From assembly GCF_003597395.2 (NCBI RefSeq), contig NC_133769.1:46431539-46495538 (forward strand): a stretch of DNA of 64,000 nt, given 5' to 3'. Below, piece after piece: positions 1 to 10,440 of the stretch (the stretch's first letter is position 1; every line of letters begins with the position of its first letter). Made by a program: the position numbers and the translations under genes. Source of the stretch: Chelonoidis abingdonii (lineage: Eukaryota > Chordata > Testudines > Testudinidae). The notes under the pieces are model-generated. The model ran no database searches, was not told where the DNA came from, and was given only the letters and a program-made list of their open reading frames with translations.

Positions 1-989
1 ATGCTACAATGCACAGGGGAGAACCTATATAACCAGCCCTTCCTGTACCACAGCCCTTAACTTCATTGGGAACCAGGAATTCAGCCCAGGTGTTTAAATT
101 GAGGGCAGGGGGAGAATAATTGTCAGAAAGGTTTCCTTTTGAAACAGAAGAAAATGAGAGACATAGCTACTGAGGTTTTAGACTCGGGTGGGGGATGACC
201 TTACAGATTAGGTTTGAAATCTTTAAAATGGGAATTGTATCATGATCTGTGGAATTTGAGTCAGAGAGTCAGTGTTTCTTGGAGTGACTATTATTGAGGG
301 GGCATCAGAAAAACCAGGGAACGCAGGGAGTTGGGCCGAGAGCAGCTCAGCCACATGGACAGAGCTGTCTACAGGGTTTAATAAAGTTTGACTTGTTTAC
401 CTCAGCTTCACTCTTTGCTAATGAACCATAGTGGCAGGGTCTAAGCTGTGAGTTCTCTGAAGCGCAGCCGCTGGTGGTATGATTTATGAAACTTGAGCTG
501 AAGCCCCCCAGGAGGCCTGGACTTTGCAGATGCAAGCTTAGCCCAGGGATGGACATTGTGGAAGGAGGAGTTTGCACTGTACACAGACCTGGCCATGCGG
601 GAGTACGACAACAGTAGTAAAATAAATTATTTGACTTTTATTTGACTTAATTGGAGAAGAAGGCAGAGAGGTCTGCCCATTTTGAACTAACCACTGCCAC
701 AAGCCTCCCTGCAGTCCTATGGACAGACTGAAAGTGTGCAGCAGGACAGGCTTTTCTCCAAAGGGAGGATTCTGACATTCCCCTGGTGTTATCTGTACTG
801 GTGATCTGCTAGGTCACGCCAATCCTCGACTCTGGGAGCCAGCCTTATCCTGCTCTGCTATGAGAACCCCCACTCCCTGGCTGTTCCCGCACAGCCTCTG
901 GCATATAAGCTGCTCCTTGGATTGTGCAACCAAATGACACTAGCCAATATCTCCGGTCCCAGGCAGAACCCTAGGAACCTTTCTCTTGC
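1..989. other. Gene-free flank, nothing recognised
   Basis: I see no exon, RNA gene or clear repeat boundary here. The open frames are short and look like chance. A segment near 731-760 (reading GTGTGCAGCAGGACAGGC) is repeated with changes near 1899-1920. This suggests that older repeat sequence brackets the retroviral-like block that follows. Confidence 0.4.
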
Positions 990-1985
990 AGTGTCCAGTT
1001 ATGCCACTGGATGCTGTAAGCTTATAGGAGTTCGTCAATTTAACAAAGAAATTGATAGGTACCCAGGCTTATTTCTGAAGGGGAGTCCTTGAAATGCTTC
1101 AGACCAAATGCACTGCTTGAGGCAGAATAAACAAACAGATTTATTAACTATGAAAGATATTTTTTGACGTACAATCACTTAAAAACTAACAAGTCAGATT
1201 TAGTCAAATGAAATAAGAGCAAAACACATTCTAAACTGATCTTAACACTTTCAGTGTCCTTACAAACTTAGATGCTTCTCACCACAGGCTGGCTGGTTGC
1301 TTTTCAGCCAGTTTCTTCCTTTTGATCAGTGCTTCAGTTGCTAGGTGGGAGTGTCTGTAGATGGAGGTGGAAGAGAGGCAAAGCATGGTAAACGTCTCTC
1401 CTTTTTATCATGTCCTTTCTTCCCTCTTGGCTTTGCCCTCCCCCCGCCCCCCCCCGGCCACTTAAGAGTCACGTGAGCATTACCTCATCACAGTTCCAAA
1501 CTAGCCAAGGGAAGGGGGTGACTCACTCGAGTCCAACAGATCCTTTTGTTGCTGCCTAGGCCAGCATCCTTTGTTCCTGTGAGACTGAGCTGTGATGAGG
1601 TGTGAACTGCCTCTCTGCTCTTGGAGAGTTTTTGTCTGGGCTTATTTTAAGCCGTGAAGACACATTTTCAGCCTCATAACTATATACATGAAATTACAAC
1701 CTATAACATTACAATAACGTTGCTGTAACAACAATTACTATAACATCACTATAATAACAACAATGCTCAGTGCATCACGAGCCTTCTGAAGACACCGAAC
1801 ATGACAAACTTTGTGTGGTATCCAATGCAATCATTTTACAAGGATGAGCAAGGAGGGGGCTGGGTGTTCTCCCGAGGTACAGAGCGTCACAAGAATGAAA
1901 GTGTGCAGCGGTACAGGCTTTTCACTGGAGAACAGTCTGAAGGGACGATATAGACCTGTTACTGCCTTACACACATTGTTTGCTG
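990..1985 (-). mobile_element. Probable old endogenous-retrovirus-like repeat
   Basis: The minus strand resembles a dispersed turtle retroviral-type repeat, including stretches around 1550-1680 and 1765-1850 that I associate with that family. No open coding domain survives and I cannot place LTR borders. A C-rich run at about 1441-1456 and an A/T trinucleotide-like run at 1700-1770 lie inside it. The assignment is a pattern-memory call and is weak. It could be another interspersed repeat class. Confidence 0.3.
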
Positions 1986-1994
1986 CATGACATT

Positions 1995-3430
1995 TTGGGG
2001 ACTTGACAAACTTCCTAATTCAGGACCGTGGGTGGCGTGTGAGCCCCCCTTCAGGGAGGCTGGTCATGCGGCCCCACCCTTTCCATCCAAAGCCCTGCCC
2101 CTACCCCCATCCCGTCTGCTGGAGCCAGAGTGCCCCCTGTCCACTGATGCCCTATGCGCCACTCTGCCCCCCCGCCCCACGGCCAGAGAAGCCGAACTGC
2201 ACCAGGCCGCCCCCAGTGCCAGGCTGCCAGCTGGCCTCAGTGCTGGCCCCAGTGTCAGGCCAATCTCAATGCTGACCCCCAATGGTGGGTCGCTGGCTGG
2301 CTTCAGTGCGGGCCCCCTGTCATAAACAGATAGCTAAGGGTTAATGTTTCTTTCACTTGTAAAGGATTAACAAAGGGAACCAAACACCTGACCAGAGGAC
2401 CAATCAGGAAACCGGATTTTTCAAAGCTCAGGGAGGGAATTTTTGGGTGTGTGTCTTTTGTCTGTGTCTCTGCTCTAGTGCTCTCTCGGCTCTGAGAGAG
2501 GATCTCTCTACCTTCAGATTTTCTAATCTTCTGTTTCCAAGTGTAAGTACAAAGGTAGAAGACAATAGGTTTCTATATTGTTTTTGTATTTACATGTGTG
2601 TAGTTTGCTGGAATGTTAAATTGTATTTCTTTTTGAATAAGGCTGTTTATTCATATATTTTCTTATAAGCAATAGCCCTGTGTATTGTCACCTTGATGCA
2701 GAGATCATCTTTAATGTGTTTTTTTTTCTTTTTATATAAAGTTTTCTTTTTAAGACCTGTTTGAGTTTTCTCTGGGTAGGCTAAGGAACGAAGGGAAGGG
2801 AAATTCTCTTTGTGTTAGATTTACGGAGGGTGAATCTGTGCAGCCTCAGGGGAAGGAGGAGGGGGGGAGGTAAATTGCCCTCTCTGTTTTGCATTCAAGG
2901 AGTTTTAGTACAGTATCGCCCAGGATAACCCAGGGAGGGGGAGCTGGGGATGAGATAAAGAGGAGACAAGGAGAGGAGGTTGTTTTCCCTTTGGTGTGAG
3001 ACTCAGGGCCTCTGAGTCTTGGGGTCCCCCAGGGAAGGTTTTGGAGAGACCAGAGTGAGCCAAAACACTGGAATTTTTGGCTGGTGGCAGCGATATCAGA
3101 TCTAAGCTGGTAATTAAGCTTAGAGGTTCATGCTAGCTTCTCAGTTTATGAACGTTAAGGTTCAAATCTGAGTAAGAAGCTACGACACCCCCAGCATCAG
3201 GTCCCCGGCCTCAGCGCTAGATCCCAGCACTGGGCCACCCCAGTGCCGCGCTGTCTCCAGCACCAGCCCCCAGCTCCAGGCTGCACTGGCCTCCAGCTGG
3301 CAGTGGAACTGAACTTCCAGTCCCACTGGCTTGGGCACTGGCTTAAGGGAGAAGGCAGAGAATGGGCGGGGCCAGGACTTGGCCTAGGGGAGGCATAGCC
3401 TCCCCTTGCCTATTATATCTGCTGCCCGTG
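1995..3430. repeat. GC-rich interspersed repeat split by a solo LTR
   Basis: 2030-2317 and 3188-3430 are GC-rich and proline-codon-like in every frame, unlike the AT-rich surroundings. They share the tone of a decayed repeat (runs such as CAGTGCTGG and CCAGC). The two parts are separated by an LTR with a perfect target duplication, so they were once contiguous. The open frames at 1987-2325 reflect base composition rather than a gene. I cannot name the family. Confidence 0.4.
2318..3187 (+). mobile_element. Solo LTR, 870 bp, TSD CCCCC
   Basis: The unit begins TGTCATAAACAG and ends GAAGCTACGACA, so it has TG...CA ends. It is flanked on both sides by CCCCC (2313-2317 and 3188-3192), a 5-bp target-site duplication. 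A polyadenylation-like TATAAAG/poly-T tract lies near 2715-2750. Other members of the family are at 20957-21942 and, on the minus strand and interrupted, at 5027-7051. There is no internal coding region, so this is the product of LTR-LTR recombination. A five-base duplication fits Ty3/Gypsy-type or related retroelement integration. The C-run target makes the exact border ambiguous by a base. Confidence 0.88.
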
Positions 3431-3572
3431 TTCAAGACACGCTAGTCCATGGCATTTCAGATCACCACCTATGAGAGCAGCTACTTCCAGTAAGGTGATC
3501 TCACAATAGACAGATGTTTAGGCACGGTGCATGCAGTGGAAGACTCCAAAAAAAGAGTGAAAGCCCAAAGAG

Positions 3573-3797
3573 GTGCAATGCCCCCCAGCAGCACATGCAG
3601 TGAGACAACAGCAGAGGAGAGGAGAGAAGTCAAGTCAGGGTTCCATACACATAGTGAGATACATTTACTGTGGGATACAGCATGAGCAGGTAAAGGAGAA
3701 GTGCCCTGCACTAGGACAACATTGCAAGGAATGTGGCAAATTGAACCATTTCAGCTGTGTGTGCAAGAGCAGAGGACGGTCTCAGAAAAATTCATGA
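3573..3797 (+). pseudogene. Gag CCHC zinc-knuckle fragment (Ty3/Gypsy)
   Basis: The translation contains two Cys/His clusters: YCGIQHEQVKEKC, then CKECGKLNHFSCVCKS. The second fits the retroviral-type CCHC knuckle (C-x2-C-x4-H-x4-C), which binds RNA during particle assembly. The first, spaced C-x4-H-x5-C, is an atypical companion cluster often seen just before the knuckle in Gypsy Gag. The start codon is not meaningful because the upstream Gag is unrecognisable. Downstream the frame closes at 3797 and the protease-like sequence continues in other frames. Confidence 0.7.
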
Positions 3798-4201
3798 GAC
3801 TTGTACAAGAAGGGGATGGCTCATCAGACAGCAGTGATGACATCATGACTCTGTCACTCTGGCCTTGAGTCCAAGGGTATATCTGGCTCAGGTTCTTGGG
3901 ACAGGAAAGCAACAACAGTCAAGATGAACCTTCATGCAAAAAAAAAAAAATGTTATCGGGAAATGCCCTGTGCAATTTCAGCTGGATAGCAGGGTCTCCT
4001 GCAACAAGATTCCTTGGGGTGAACTGGACTGAGCCACAACCATTGCAAAAAGCAGACTCAATCCAATAATGTACCTGAGACCATAATTCACCCCTTAGAA
4101 AAAAAGTGACATCCTAGTAACTAACACGAAAAATTACAGATGGCATCCACTGAAGTTTGTGGCAGCGGATGGCAAGCACCACAGTCTCCTTTTGGGGAAT
4201 A

Positions 4202-4240
4202 CAGCCATACAAGCCCTGGCTCTGATCAGGATGCAGAGTC
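4202..4240 (+). repeat. 39-bp direct repeat, left copy
   Basis: This stretch begins CAGCCATACAAG and ends GCAGAGTC. It recurs at 7206-7246, on the far side of the LTR cluster, with about four differences including two single-base insertions. It lies in the Gypsy protease-like region, so the second copy duplicates host element sequence. Its length is far beyond a normal 4-6 bp LTR target duplication. Confidence 0.8.
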
Positions 4241-5454
4241 TGTGATAAATGAAGTGGGAGGTAGCTCCCTCTTATGAACACCCAGCTAGCCAGTTAACTA
4301 TAAAATCCCTGTTACTAGCTCTTTTCTATTTGCTTTACCTGCAAAGGGTTAAAAAAGTCAATAGGTGAAAGAAAGGGAGTGGGCACCCGATCAAAAAAGC
4401 AAATGGGAAGGCTAGAACTTTTTAAAATTGGGAAAAAATCTTTCCCTTGTCTGTCTGTTGTTGTTCTCTGGAGAGAGGAGACAGAGCAGAGACAGGGCTG
4501 GAGTTATGCTGTAAAAAGCTGTGAGCCAGGTACGAAAATCATCAGATCATACCTAGAAACTACTCATTTCAGACCCAGATATGTAAGTAGATCAGGAAAT
4601 GTCTACAAAGATGCAATTAGGTTTATCTCTTTTATATATTTATGGCTTGTGGACTCCTCTGTGCTAATCCCAGGTGCTTTTGTTTTGCTTGTAACCTTTA
4701 AGCTGGACCTCAAGAGAGCTATCTTGATGCTTAATTGTTTTTGCTTTTTTTAAATCTAGCAAAAAACCCAAGTTCCAAATGTATTTTCTTTCTTTTTTTT
4801 TTTTTATTAAAATTTACCTTTTTTTAAGAACAGGATTGGATTTTTGTGTCCTAAGAACTATGGGCATACGTTGTTTACTTTGTTGGTGGCACCAGCTGAT
4901 TTCCTTTGTTTTTCTTTCTCAGCTCTTCCCCGGAGCGGGGGTGAAAGGGCTTGAGGGTACCCCACAGGCAGGAATTTCCAAGTCCACCTTCCTGGGTTCC
5001 AAAAAGGGGGTTTTGCACTTGGGTGGTATCATAGTATACTTTCCTCAATCTGAACCTTAGAGTCCAAAAATGAGGTAGTAGCATGAAATCTTCTAAGCTT
5101 AATTACCAGTTTAGATCTGATACACTGCCACCAATCAGATCTCTGAGTGTCTGATAAACTCTGGTCTCCCCAAAACCTTCCCTGGGGACCCCCAAGACCC
5201 AGACTCCCTGGATCTTAACACAAGGAAAGTAAACTCTTTCCCTCACCTAGGCTTTCCCTCCCTGGGTTACCCTGGAAGATACTGTGATCCAAACTCCTTG
5301 AATCTTAAAACAGAGGCTTCCACCTCTCCCCCTCCCTTCTCCCCCAGGCAATACAGATTCAAGCTCCATGAATCTAAAACAAAGAGGAAATTTATCTTTC
5401 CCTTCTCCCCACCAATTCCCTGGTGGGTACAGACTCAATTCCCTTGAGCCTTAA

Positions 5455-6557
5455 TGTGGTAATTTAGCCTCCCGTCCCAAACCTGGACTTTAGCGTCCAA
5501 AATCTGGGGGCTTACTTGAAACTCCCCCAAGCTCACTACCAGCTTGGATATTCTCACTGCCACCAGATCAGGAATTGATGGGGCCTGATCCCCCCTTTCC
5601 TCTCTCTGGTGTCCCCAACCGGCCCTGGGGTTGTGGCTGAACCACTTGACTAGCGGTTTCTTCCCCTGGGTTACTTCCCTCTCATACCCATCAGCTTGTG
5701 AAGGGCTTCTCGCCTCTTTCTATACAAGCTGGTGCCCCTACTAGGGTTTCTGTTGGGCTTCCCATCTACGCAGCACTCCCCAAACCTTCTATTCTCTCTG
5801 GACAAACTCTTCTCTTCTGCAATCTGCACTCTGCTCAATCCAACCTTTCTCCTTCAACTACCACCCTGTCTGACTGAAGCAGGGGTTTATATCCCATGAC
5901 TGGAGTCAGGTGCTCTAAGTGGAGTCAGGGTGCCAGCCTGGCTTTTCCCTTCCCTTTGCCTCCCTAGGAAAGAAACTTCCACAAGTTTTTAAAAGAAAAG
6001 TTTATATAAAAAAAGGAAATATAAAACAATAATCTTGCATTAAGAAACTCAATACAGGCTCTTGCTATAAGAAAATATGAAGGAACAGTCTGATTTAAAG
6101 ATAGCCCGATTAAACCAGTCCAACCAATCCACATACATGTAAAATACAACCCAAAGCTCCTCATAGCCGAATTGCTTGGGGTTCCTTTGTACTCACAGAT
6201 GTGTAGGAGACACTTGGAGATAAGATGCAGGTAGGAGAAAGCTTGTTAACTCACAGCCGAGAAAACAACACAAGACACAGCCATCCACATCTATTCGTAC
6301 ACACAAAGCTCCTCATAGCCGAATTGCTTTGGGGTTCCTTTGTACTCATAGACTTTGGTATAATATTTGAAATAAGAAGGAGTTAGGAGGAAACCTTGTT
6401 TACTCACAGCCGAGAAAACAAAAAACCCCCGAGTATACAAATTCCCGCCCCTGACTTTAAACAATCCAGTTCTCTGATTGGGTCCTCTGGTCAGTGTTTG
6501 GTTACCCTTTCCAGGTAAAAGAAACTTAACCCTTACCTTACCTATCTATTTATGACA
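5455..6557 (-). mobile_element. Inner LTR, minus strand, 1103 bp, TSD CTTAA
   Basis: On the minus strand it starts TGTCATAAATAGATAGG and ends ATTACCACA. Perfect CTTAA copies flank it (5450-5454 and 6558-6562). It is the innermost unit of the cluster and so the youngest of the three. Its closest relative in the window is the solo LTR at 58628-59675. Two oddities stand out. A block at about 6152-6421 is tandemly duplicated with a 152-bp period. A block at about 5620-5935 matches the middle of the unrelated-looking LTR at 7261-7897. Confidence 0.88.
6152..6421 (-). repeat. 152-bp-period tandem duplication inside LTR
   Basis: Two copies begin CAAAGCTCCTCATAGCCG at 6152 and 6304, and both end near CACAGCCGAGAAAACA. 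The sister LTR at 58628-59675 appears to have only one copy of the corresponding region, so the duplication arose in this subfamily or in this copy. Confidence 0.75.
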
Positions 6558-7205
6558 CTTAACTAGGGGAAAAAATCAAACAGGTCTAAAAAGCAAAACT
6601 TTTAATAAAAGAAAGAAAAAAAAGTATAAGTTATCACTGTAATCTAGATGATAAAATATTTACAGGGTCTTTCAGCTGATAGACAATAGAGAAAAGCTTT
6701 CTCCAGCAGAAATACAATTTAAAATACTTTCAGCCAAATACACATTAAACTCTACCAGCCAGATACACAGTTGCAAATACAGAAACAATCAAAAGTACTA
6801 CAACTGCCCTTTTTTATCTTTGTACTTACATAAATTGAAAACATAGCAAGATTGCAAGAACCTGTAGGTATGTGTAGTCCACTTCTCCAGAACCAGAGAG
6901 AACAGCAGACAAACAAAAGACACAAACAAAGCTTCCCTCCACCCAGATTTGAAAGTATCTTGTTTCCATGATTGGTCCCTGGTCAGTGTTGTTTGTTAAC
7001 CCTTTCCAGGTGAAAGAGACATTAACCCTTAACTGGATTCTGTTTATGACAGGTGCTAGGCAGCATCATACTCATCTAAGGTCAGTGAGAGAACCTGTAA
7101 CCTCTGGAGTAATGCAAGGCCTGGACGTGGTCAGTAATTAATTTTTAGAAATCCTTGCAGGTCCCCTCTTCTCAAAAGTGCAGAGTGGGGGAATCAGACC
7201 TGACA

Positions 7206-7246
7206 CAGCCATACAAGCGCCTGGCTCTGAACCAGGATGCAGTGTC
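7206..7246 (+). repeat. 41-bp direct repeat, right copy
   Basis: This is the second copy of 4202-4240 (see that entry). Immediately after it the Gypsy-like sequence continues to the solo LTR at 7261. Confidence 0.8.
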
Positions 7247-7260
7247 AGAATTTAATAGCT

Positions 7261-7897
7261 TGTGATACAGCATGATTCTCAGAAGGCAGCATAAGTCGGT
7301 TAGCAGGGGCCTTATTCCTGCCAAGGGAGGAAGGTTTGCTTTAGATTAACTAGAACAGCTGCAATTGGCCTAAATTAGAGCAACCTGACTTCAGTTAGAG
7401 CACCTGACTCCACTTAGAGCACCTGACTCCAGTCATGGGATATAAACCCCTGCTTCAGTCGACAGGGGGTGGTAGAGTTGAAGGAGAAAGGTTGGATTGG
7501 AGCAGAGTGCAGATTGCAGAAGAGAAGAGTTTGTCCAGAGAGAAATAGAAGGTTTGGAGAGTGCTGCGGTAGATTGGGAAGCCCAACAGAAACCCTAGGT
7601 AAGGGGCACCAGGCTTGTATAGAAGAGAGGCGAGAAGCCCTTCACAAGCTGATGGGTATGAGAGGGAAGTAACCCAGGGGAAGAAACCGCTAGTCAAGTG
7701 GTTCACCACAACCCCAGGGCCTGGGTTGGGACCTGGAGTAGAGGGCGGGCCCAGGTCCCTCCCTCTCCACTCCCCTCCTCCAAGGACACTAGGGGAATGA
7801 TTAAGAACTGGTTCAGAGGCAAGCAATAGCGCCCTGAACCTACCCCAGAGAAGAGAAAGCGCGAGACCCAGCAGAACAGTACCGGCAATTTGCCACA
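7261..7897 (+). mobile_element. Solo LTR, 637 bp, TSD AGCT
   Basis: It begins TGTGATACAG and ends TTTGCCACA, and is bracketed by AGCT at 7257-7260 and 7898-7901. The four-base duplication differs from the five-base duplications of the TGTCATAAA families, so it was probably integrated by a different retroelement. It contains a TATAAA-like site at about 7441 (GGGATATAAACCCC) that could have been its core promoter. Its middle (about 7390-7735) recurs on the minus strand inside the LTR at 5455-6557. Confidence 0.75.
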
Positions 7898-7990
7898 AGC
7901 TGCAGTGCAAGAAGCAAAAGGAGGAGTCCCATGGATACAATTAAGCATATGGCAGTCTTTTCAAAGGTGATGGGTGCCTTGAAGTAAGCT

Positions 7991-8419
7991 GTGCCTGGAA
8001 GTAGACCCCATAGTGGAACCTGTGTGCTTACAATGAAGAAAATTCCAGTGGCACTATCTAATCCAGTGTTAAAGGAGCTCAAAAGTCTGCAGAGCTGGGG
8101 TATCATAGTATTTACAGAGGCCAGTACAGCCCGGGTAAACAGCGTGGTTGTGGTAAAGACACCATCAGGCAAATTACACATCTGCATAGATCCAAAGTCA
8201 ATGAAAAGATGCCATTATCCACTGCCCACAGCTGATGACATCTTACCAGAACTTTCCAAAGCCAGAATCTTTATGGTCTGTGATGTGAAGAACAGGTATT
8301 TTCGCATAAACATGGATAAGAAGTCCAACATGCTGACAACCTTTGCAAAAACATTTGTTTGGGACAGGTGGCTGCATATGTTGATTACTCCTGAGGGAAT
8401 TCTGCGCCAAAAAATTTAA
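7991..8419 (+). pseudogene. Ty3/Gypsy reverse transcriptase fragment
   Basis: The 142-residue frame shows the Gypsy RT order. A fingers segment ends in KSLQSWGIIV. Next comes the TPSGKLHICIDPKSMKR block, where intact elements have a K-x-G-x-x-R-x-C-x-D-P-x-x-LN-like motif. A DVKNRYFRI block follows at the motif A position, then LTTF. The frame stops soon after TPEG, and the YxDD active-site motif C is missing because unrelated sequence follows from about 8403. It lies about 90 bases after the solo LTR at 7261-7897. It cannot encode an active polymerase. Confidence 0.8.
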
Positions 8420-9020
8420 AATATTTTAAAATTGTGCAAATTTTATTTGTCAATAAATAAATGTGATGCCTGGAGCATGGCAGTGGGGAGCATGGGTCAC
8501 TGGCTGCATGGAGGTGAGGTATCACCCAGCAGCCTCCCTCCCAGTTGAGAATATGGACTCGGCAGTGAGGTTTCACTTGACCCTGACACAGCACAAGGGT
8601 TGGGCTTGCCTAAGAAACATCCCTATGCACACTAGGAATGGACAGGCAGGCTCAGCTTGGCAGAATCCAAGAGTGGAGGGGCTTAGCGTGTGGAGGGATC
8701 CAGATGTGTGGTTAGAGGGCTCTGGGTAGGGCAATCTGGGTGCCAGCAGCCTGGGGGTGGGATCTGAGTGTGGATGGGATCTGGATGCATAGGAGTCATT
8801 GGAGGGTTCAGGTGCAATGGGACTCAGTAGGGGAGTCCAGATTAAAGTGATGTGGGGGGTGAAGCTCAGCAGAATGGGGGGTCTGGGACTGACGTGTTTG
8901 GATGCACGGGGGTTGAGTGGATATGGGTGCGTCTCCCTGTACATCGACCCCCCCACCAGCAGTTGAGGAGCAATGGGGACAGGAAGTGGTGGGGGGGATG
9001 CAGAACGGTCTGCAGCCTGG
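8403..9020. repeat. G-rich insertion inside the Gypsy RT
   Basis: Right after the RT fragment the sequence turns AT-rich (AAAATATTTTAAAATT at about 8415-8435) and then G-rich with loosely repeated GGGATCT/GGATG units up to about 9020. Gypsy coding sequence resumes near 9030. The block resembles a dispersed turtle retroviral-type repeat that starts with a TCTGCGC-AAAA-type sequence. I could not find matching target duplications. The many open frames in both strands here reflect base composition. Confidence 0.4.
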
Positions 9021-9029
9021 GGAGTCTTC

Positions 9030-9360
9030 TGGGGAGTATGTTGAGTGGGACTGGGAAGGTCTCCAAAAGGAGGCATTGGACATGCTGAAACAGGTAATGG
9101 ATGCCCCTGTCCTGAAGTTCTACCATCCAGGAGGGTCACTGACACTCCAATGTGATGCATTAGAGAAAGAATTGAGTGTAGCTCTTTTGCTCGAGCAGCT
9201 GGTCACTTAGGTGAGCAGAGCTCTGTCAGAGCCTGAACAAGGGTACACTCACATAGAAAAAGAGCTTCTGGTTGTGGGATTTGGAGTGGAGAGATTCCAT
9301 TAGTAAATTTATGGCCACCAGAAATGTTGCAGTCAAACCACAAACCTCTAGAGACAACCC
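9030..9360 (+). pseudogene. Ty3/Gypsy RT thumb and RNase H fragment
   Basis: The translation near 9035-9210 reads WDWEGLQKEALDMLK, then APVLKFYHPGGSLTLQCDAL. This is the thumb/tether followed by the start of RNase H, and the D of QCDA is the first catalytic Asp. About 9240-9290 gives YTHIEKELL, with the Glu of the second motif. 9330-9350 gives SNHKPLE, where intact elements have a TDHKPLE-like motif. Frames change several times, so it is dead. The polypurine-like tract expected downstream is not clear. Confidence 0.75.
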
Positions 9361-9439
9361 TAATAGAAGGGTGTGACACTGCTGGTCATGTGATTACTGC
9401 CATCCGAAAGACTTACCCACATGCGCCACCCACACAACC

Positions 9440-10062
9440 ATGGGAAAAGTGGGAGTGGCCTTATTTACCCTCAGGGAAAAAGCAGTACCTGATGACTGTG
9501 GACTACTAGTCAACTTTTTGGGAGGTGCATGTCCTGCCTCATAAAAGGAGAAAGTCAATGACTGGCAAACTGAAGGCCCATGTTGCAAGCTATGACATTC
9601 CAGACACTATATTCACTGACAATGAACCCCCAATTTGCTTCAGAAAGCATCCAAGTATTTGCATACAAATGGCAGTTTGACCACCACACCTCCACACCAG
9701 CATACCTGCAGAATAATGATAAGGTGGGATCAGTGGTGGACACAGCTAATAGACTGTTATGCAAGGCTGTTTCTTCTGGTTCAGACCCATTGTTAGCAGT
9801 TTTGGCATACAGGAATATCCCATTACAGAGTTGCCAAAACAGTCTGTCACAGACTTTGATGGAACAAAGGCCCGAAACTATATTACCAGTGAGTGGAAAT
9901 CTGTTGCAGTCAGAAGGCTGGAGATACCACCAAGTGGCAGTGGCCAGCAATCAGATAGAGCAGGCACTAGAGTACAACAGGTCATATTATTCACTGGCAT
10001 GCTGCTGTTTGTGCAGAGTAGCAAATCTGCAAGCCTCATGGTATAAAATCAAATGGGTGTGA
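9440..10062 (+). pseudogene. Ty3/Gypsy integrase core fragment
   Basis: Around 9490-9640 the reading gives VDY at the first catalytic Asp, then YDIPDTIFTDNEPP (second Asp, in the SDNGPQF-like motif). The frame at 9580-10062 continues with NPQFASES, an HHTSTPAYLQNNDKV block (normally HxTSSPxYPQSNGxxE) and an AVLAYRN block. The catalytic Glu position reads as Val here, and the frame is shifted within the domain, so it is inactive. Low-similarity sequence to about 10180 may be the integrase C-terminus. Confidence 0.78.
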
Positions 10063-10440
10063 CAACCAGAAAAAAAGAATAGTTGATGCTACATTCCTCA
10101 CAGATATGCTCACTTGTTCCCCTGCAGAACTTTCCCTAGCCTTATGCTGGTGGAAGCTAAGCTCAGCAATAATGAAGGTAAGAGAACACTATCCCCTACC
10201 TATCCCTTCCTCATGAGAAAAAAATAAAACCCTCCTCCTGTACATTACCCCATATCACCTGTTCATATCCTCCAGGCTGCTTCCTCCTACCGCCCTTGAG
10301 TCAGATTTGATAAAGGTGAAAAGGTATTAGGAGGAGGAGTGGGGTTAGAGTGAGTTTCCTCCATGTTTTACCTCACTGAAAGATAGCAACCCTAGGACTA
10401 CCCAGGGCAAATCTTTGAAACACAAGACTTGCCATATTAA

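Larger units (their letters stand above)
5027..7051 (-). mobile_element. Middle LTR, minus strand, itself interrupted
   Basis: Read on the minus strand, this LTR starts TGTCATAAACAG at 7051 and ends CTATGATA at 5027. It belongs to the family of the solo LTRs at 2318-3187 and 20957-21942, shown by the shared CTTGGGG(G)TCCCC and TTAAGCTTAGA blocks near its 3' end. It is flanked by GGTGG (5022-5026) and GGTGC (7052-7056), a 4-of-5 target duplication inside the outer LTR. It is split by another LTR at 5455-6557. Without that insertion it is about 917 bp, matching the 870 and 986 bp of its relatives. Confidence 0.8.
4241..7205 (+). mobile_element. Outer LTR, plus strand, interrupted at 5027-7051
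   Basis: The left part (4241-5026) begins TGTGATAAATG. The right part (7052-7205) ends GACCTGACA. Together they make about 940 bp with TG...CA ends. The left part ends at GGGTGGT and the right part resumes at GGTGCTAGGCAGCATC, which is the continuation expected for this turtle LTR family. The split is caused by a minus-strand LTR insertion. A T-rich/A-rich polyadenylation-like block is at 4790-4830. No internal coding sequence belongs to it. It is flanked by 39- and 41-bp direct repeats rather than by a short target duplication. Confidence 0.72.
3440..10180 (+). mobile_element. Decayed Ty3/Gypsy retrotransposon, multiply invaded
   Basis: Coding remnants occur in the order expected of Ty3/Gypsy: a CCHC Gag knuckle (about 3640-3790), a protease-like stretch (about 3880-4240), reverse transcriptase (7991-8419), RNase H (about 9030-9360) and integrase (about 9440-10000). 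RT before integrase, with integrase last, separates Ty3/Gypsy from Ty1/Copia. Every domain has stops or frameshifts. The body is split by the LTR cluster at 4241-7205, by a solo LTR at 7261-7897, and by a non-coding insertion or replacement at about 8403-9020. I could not recognise this element's own terminal LTRs, so the outer borders are approximate. Confidence 0.75.

Noticed and set aside
8573..9160. 195-codon minus-strand frame, rich in Pro/Ser/His
   Set aside because: It lies in a G-rich insertion inside the Gypsy RT, with no domain and no supporting splice sites. The same region is open in several frames.
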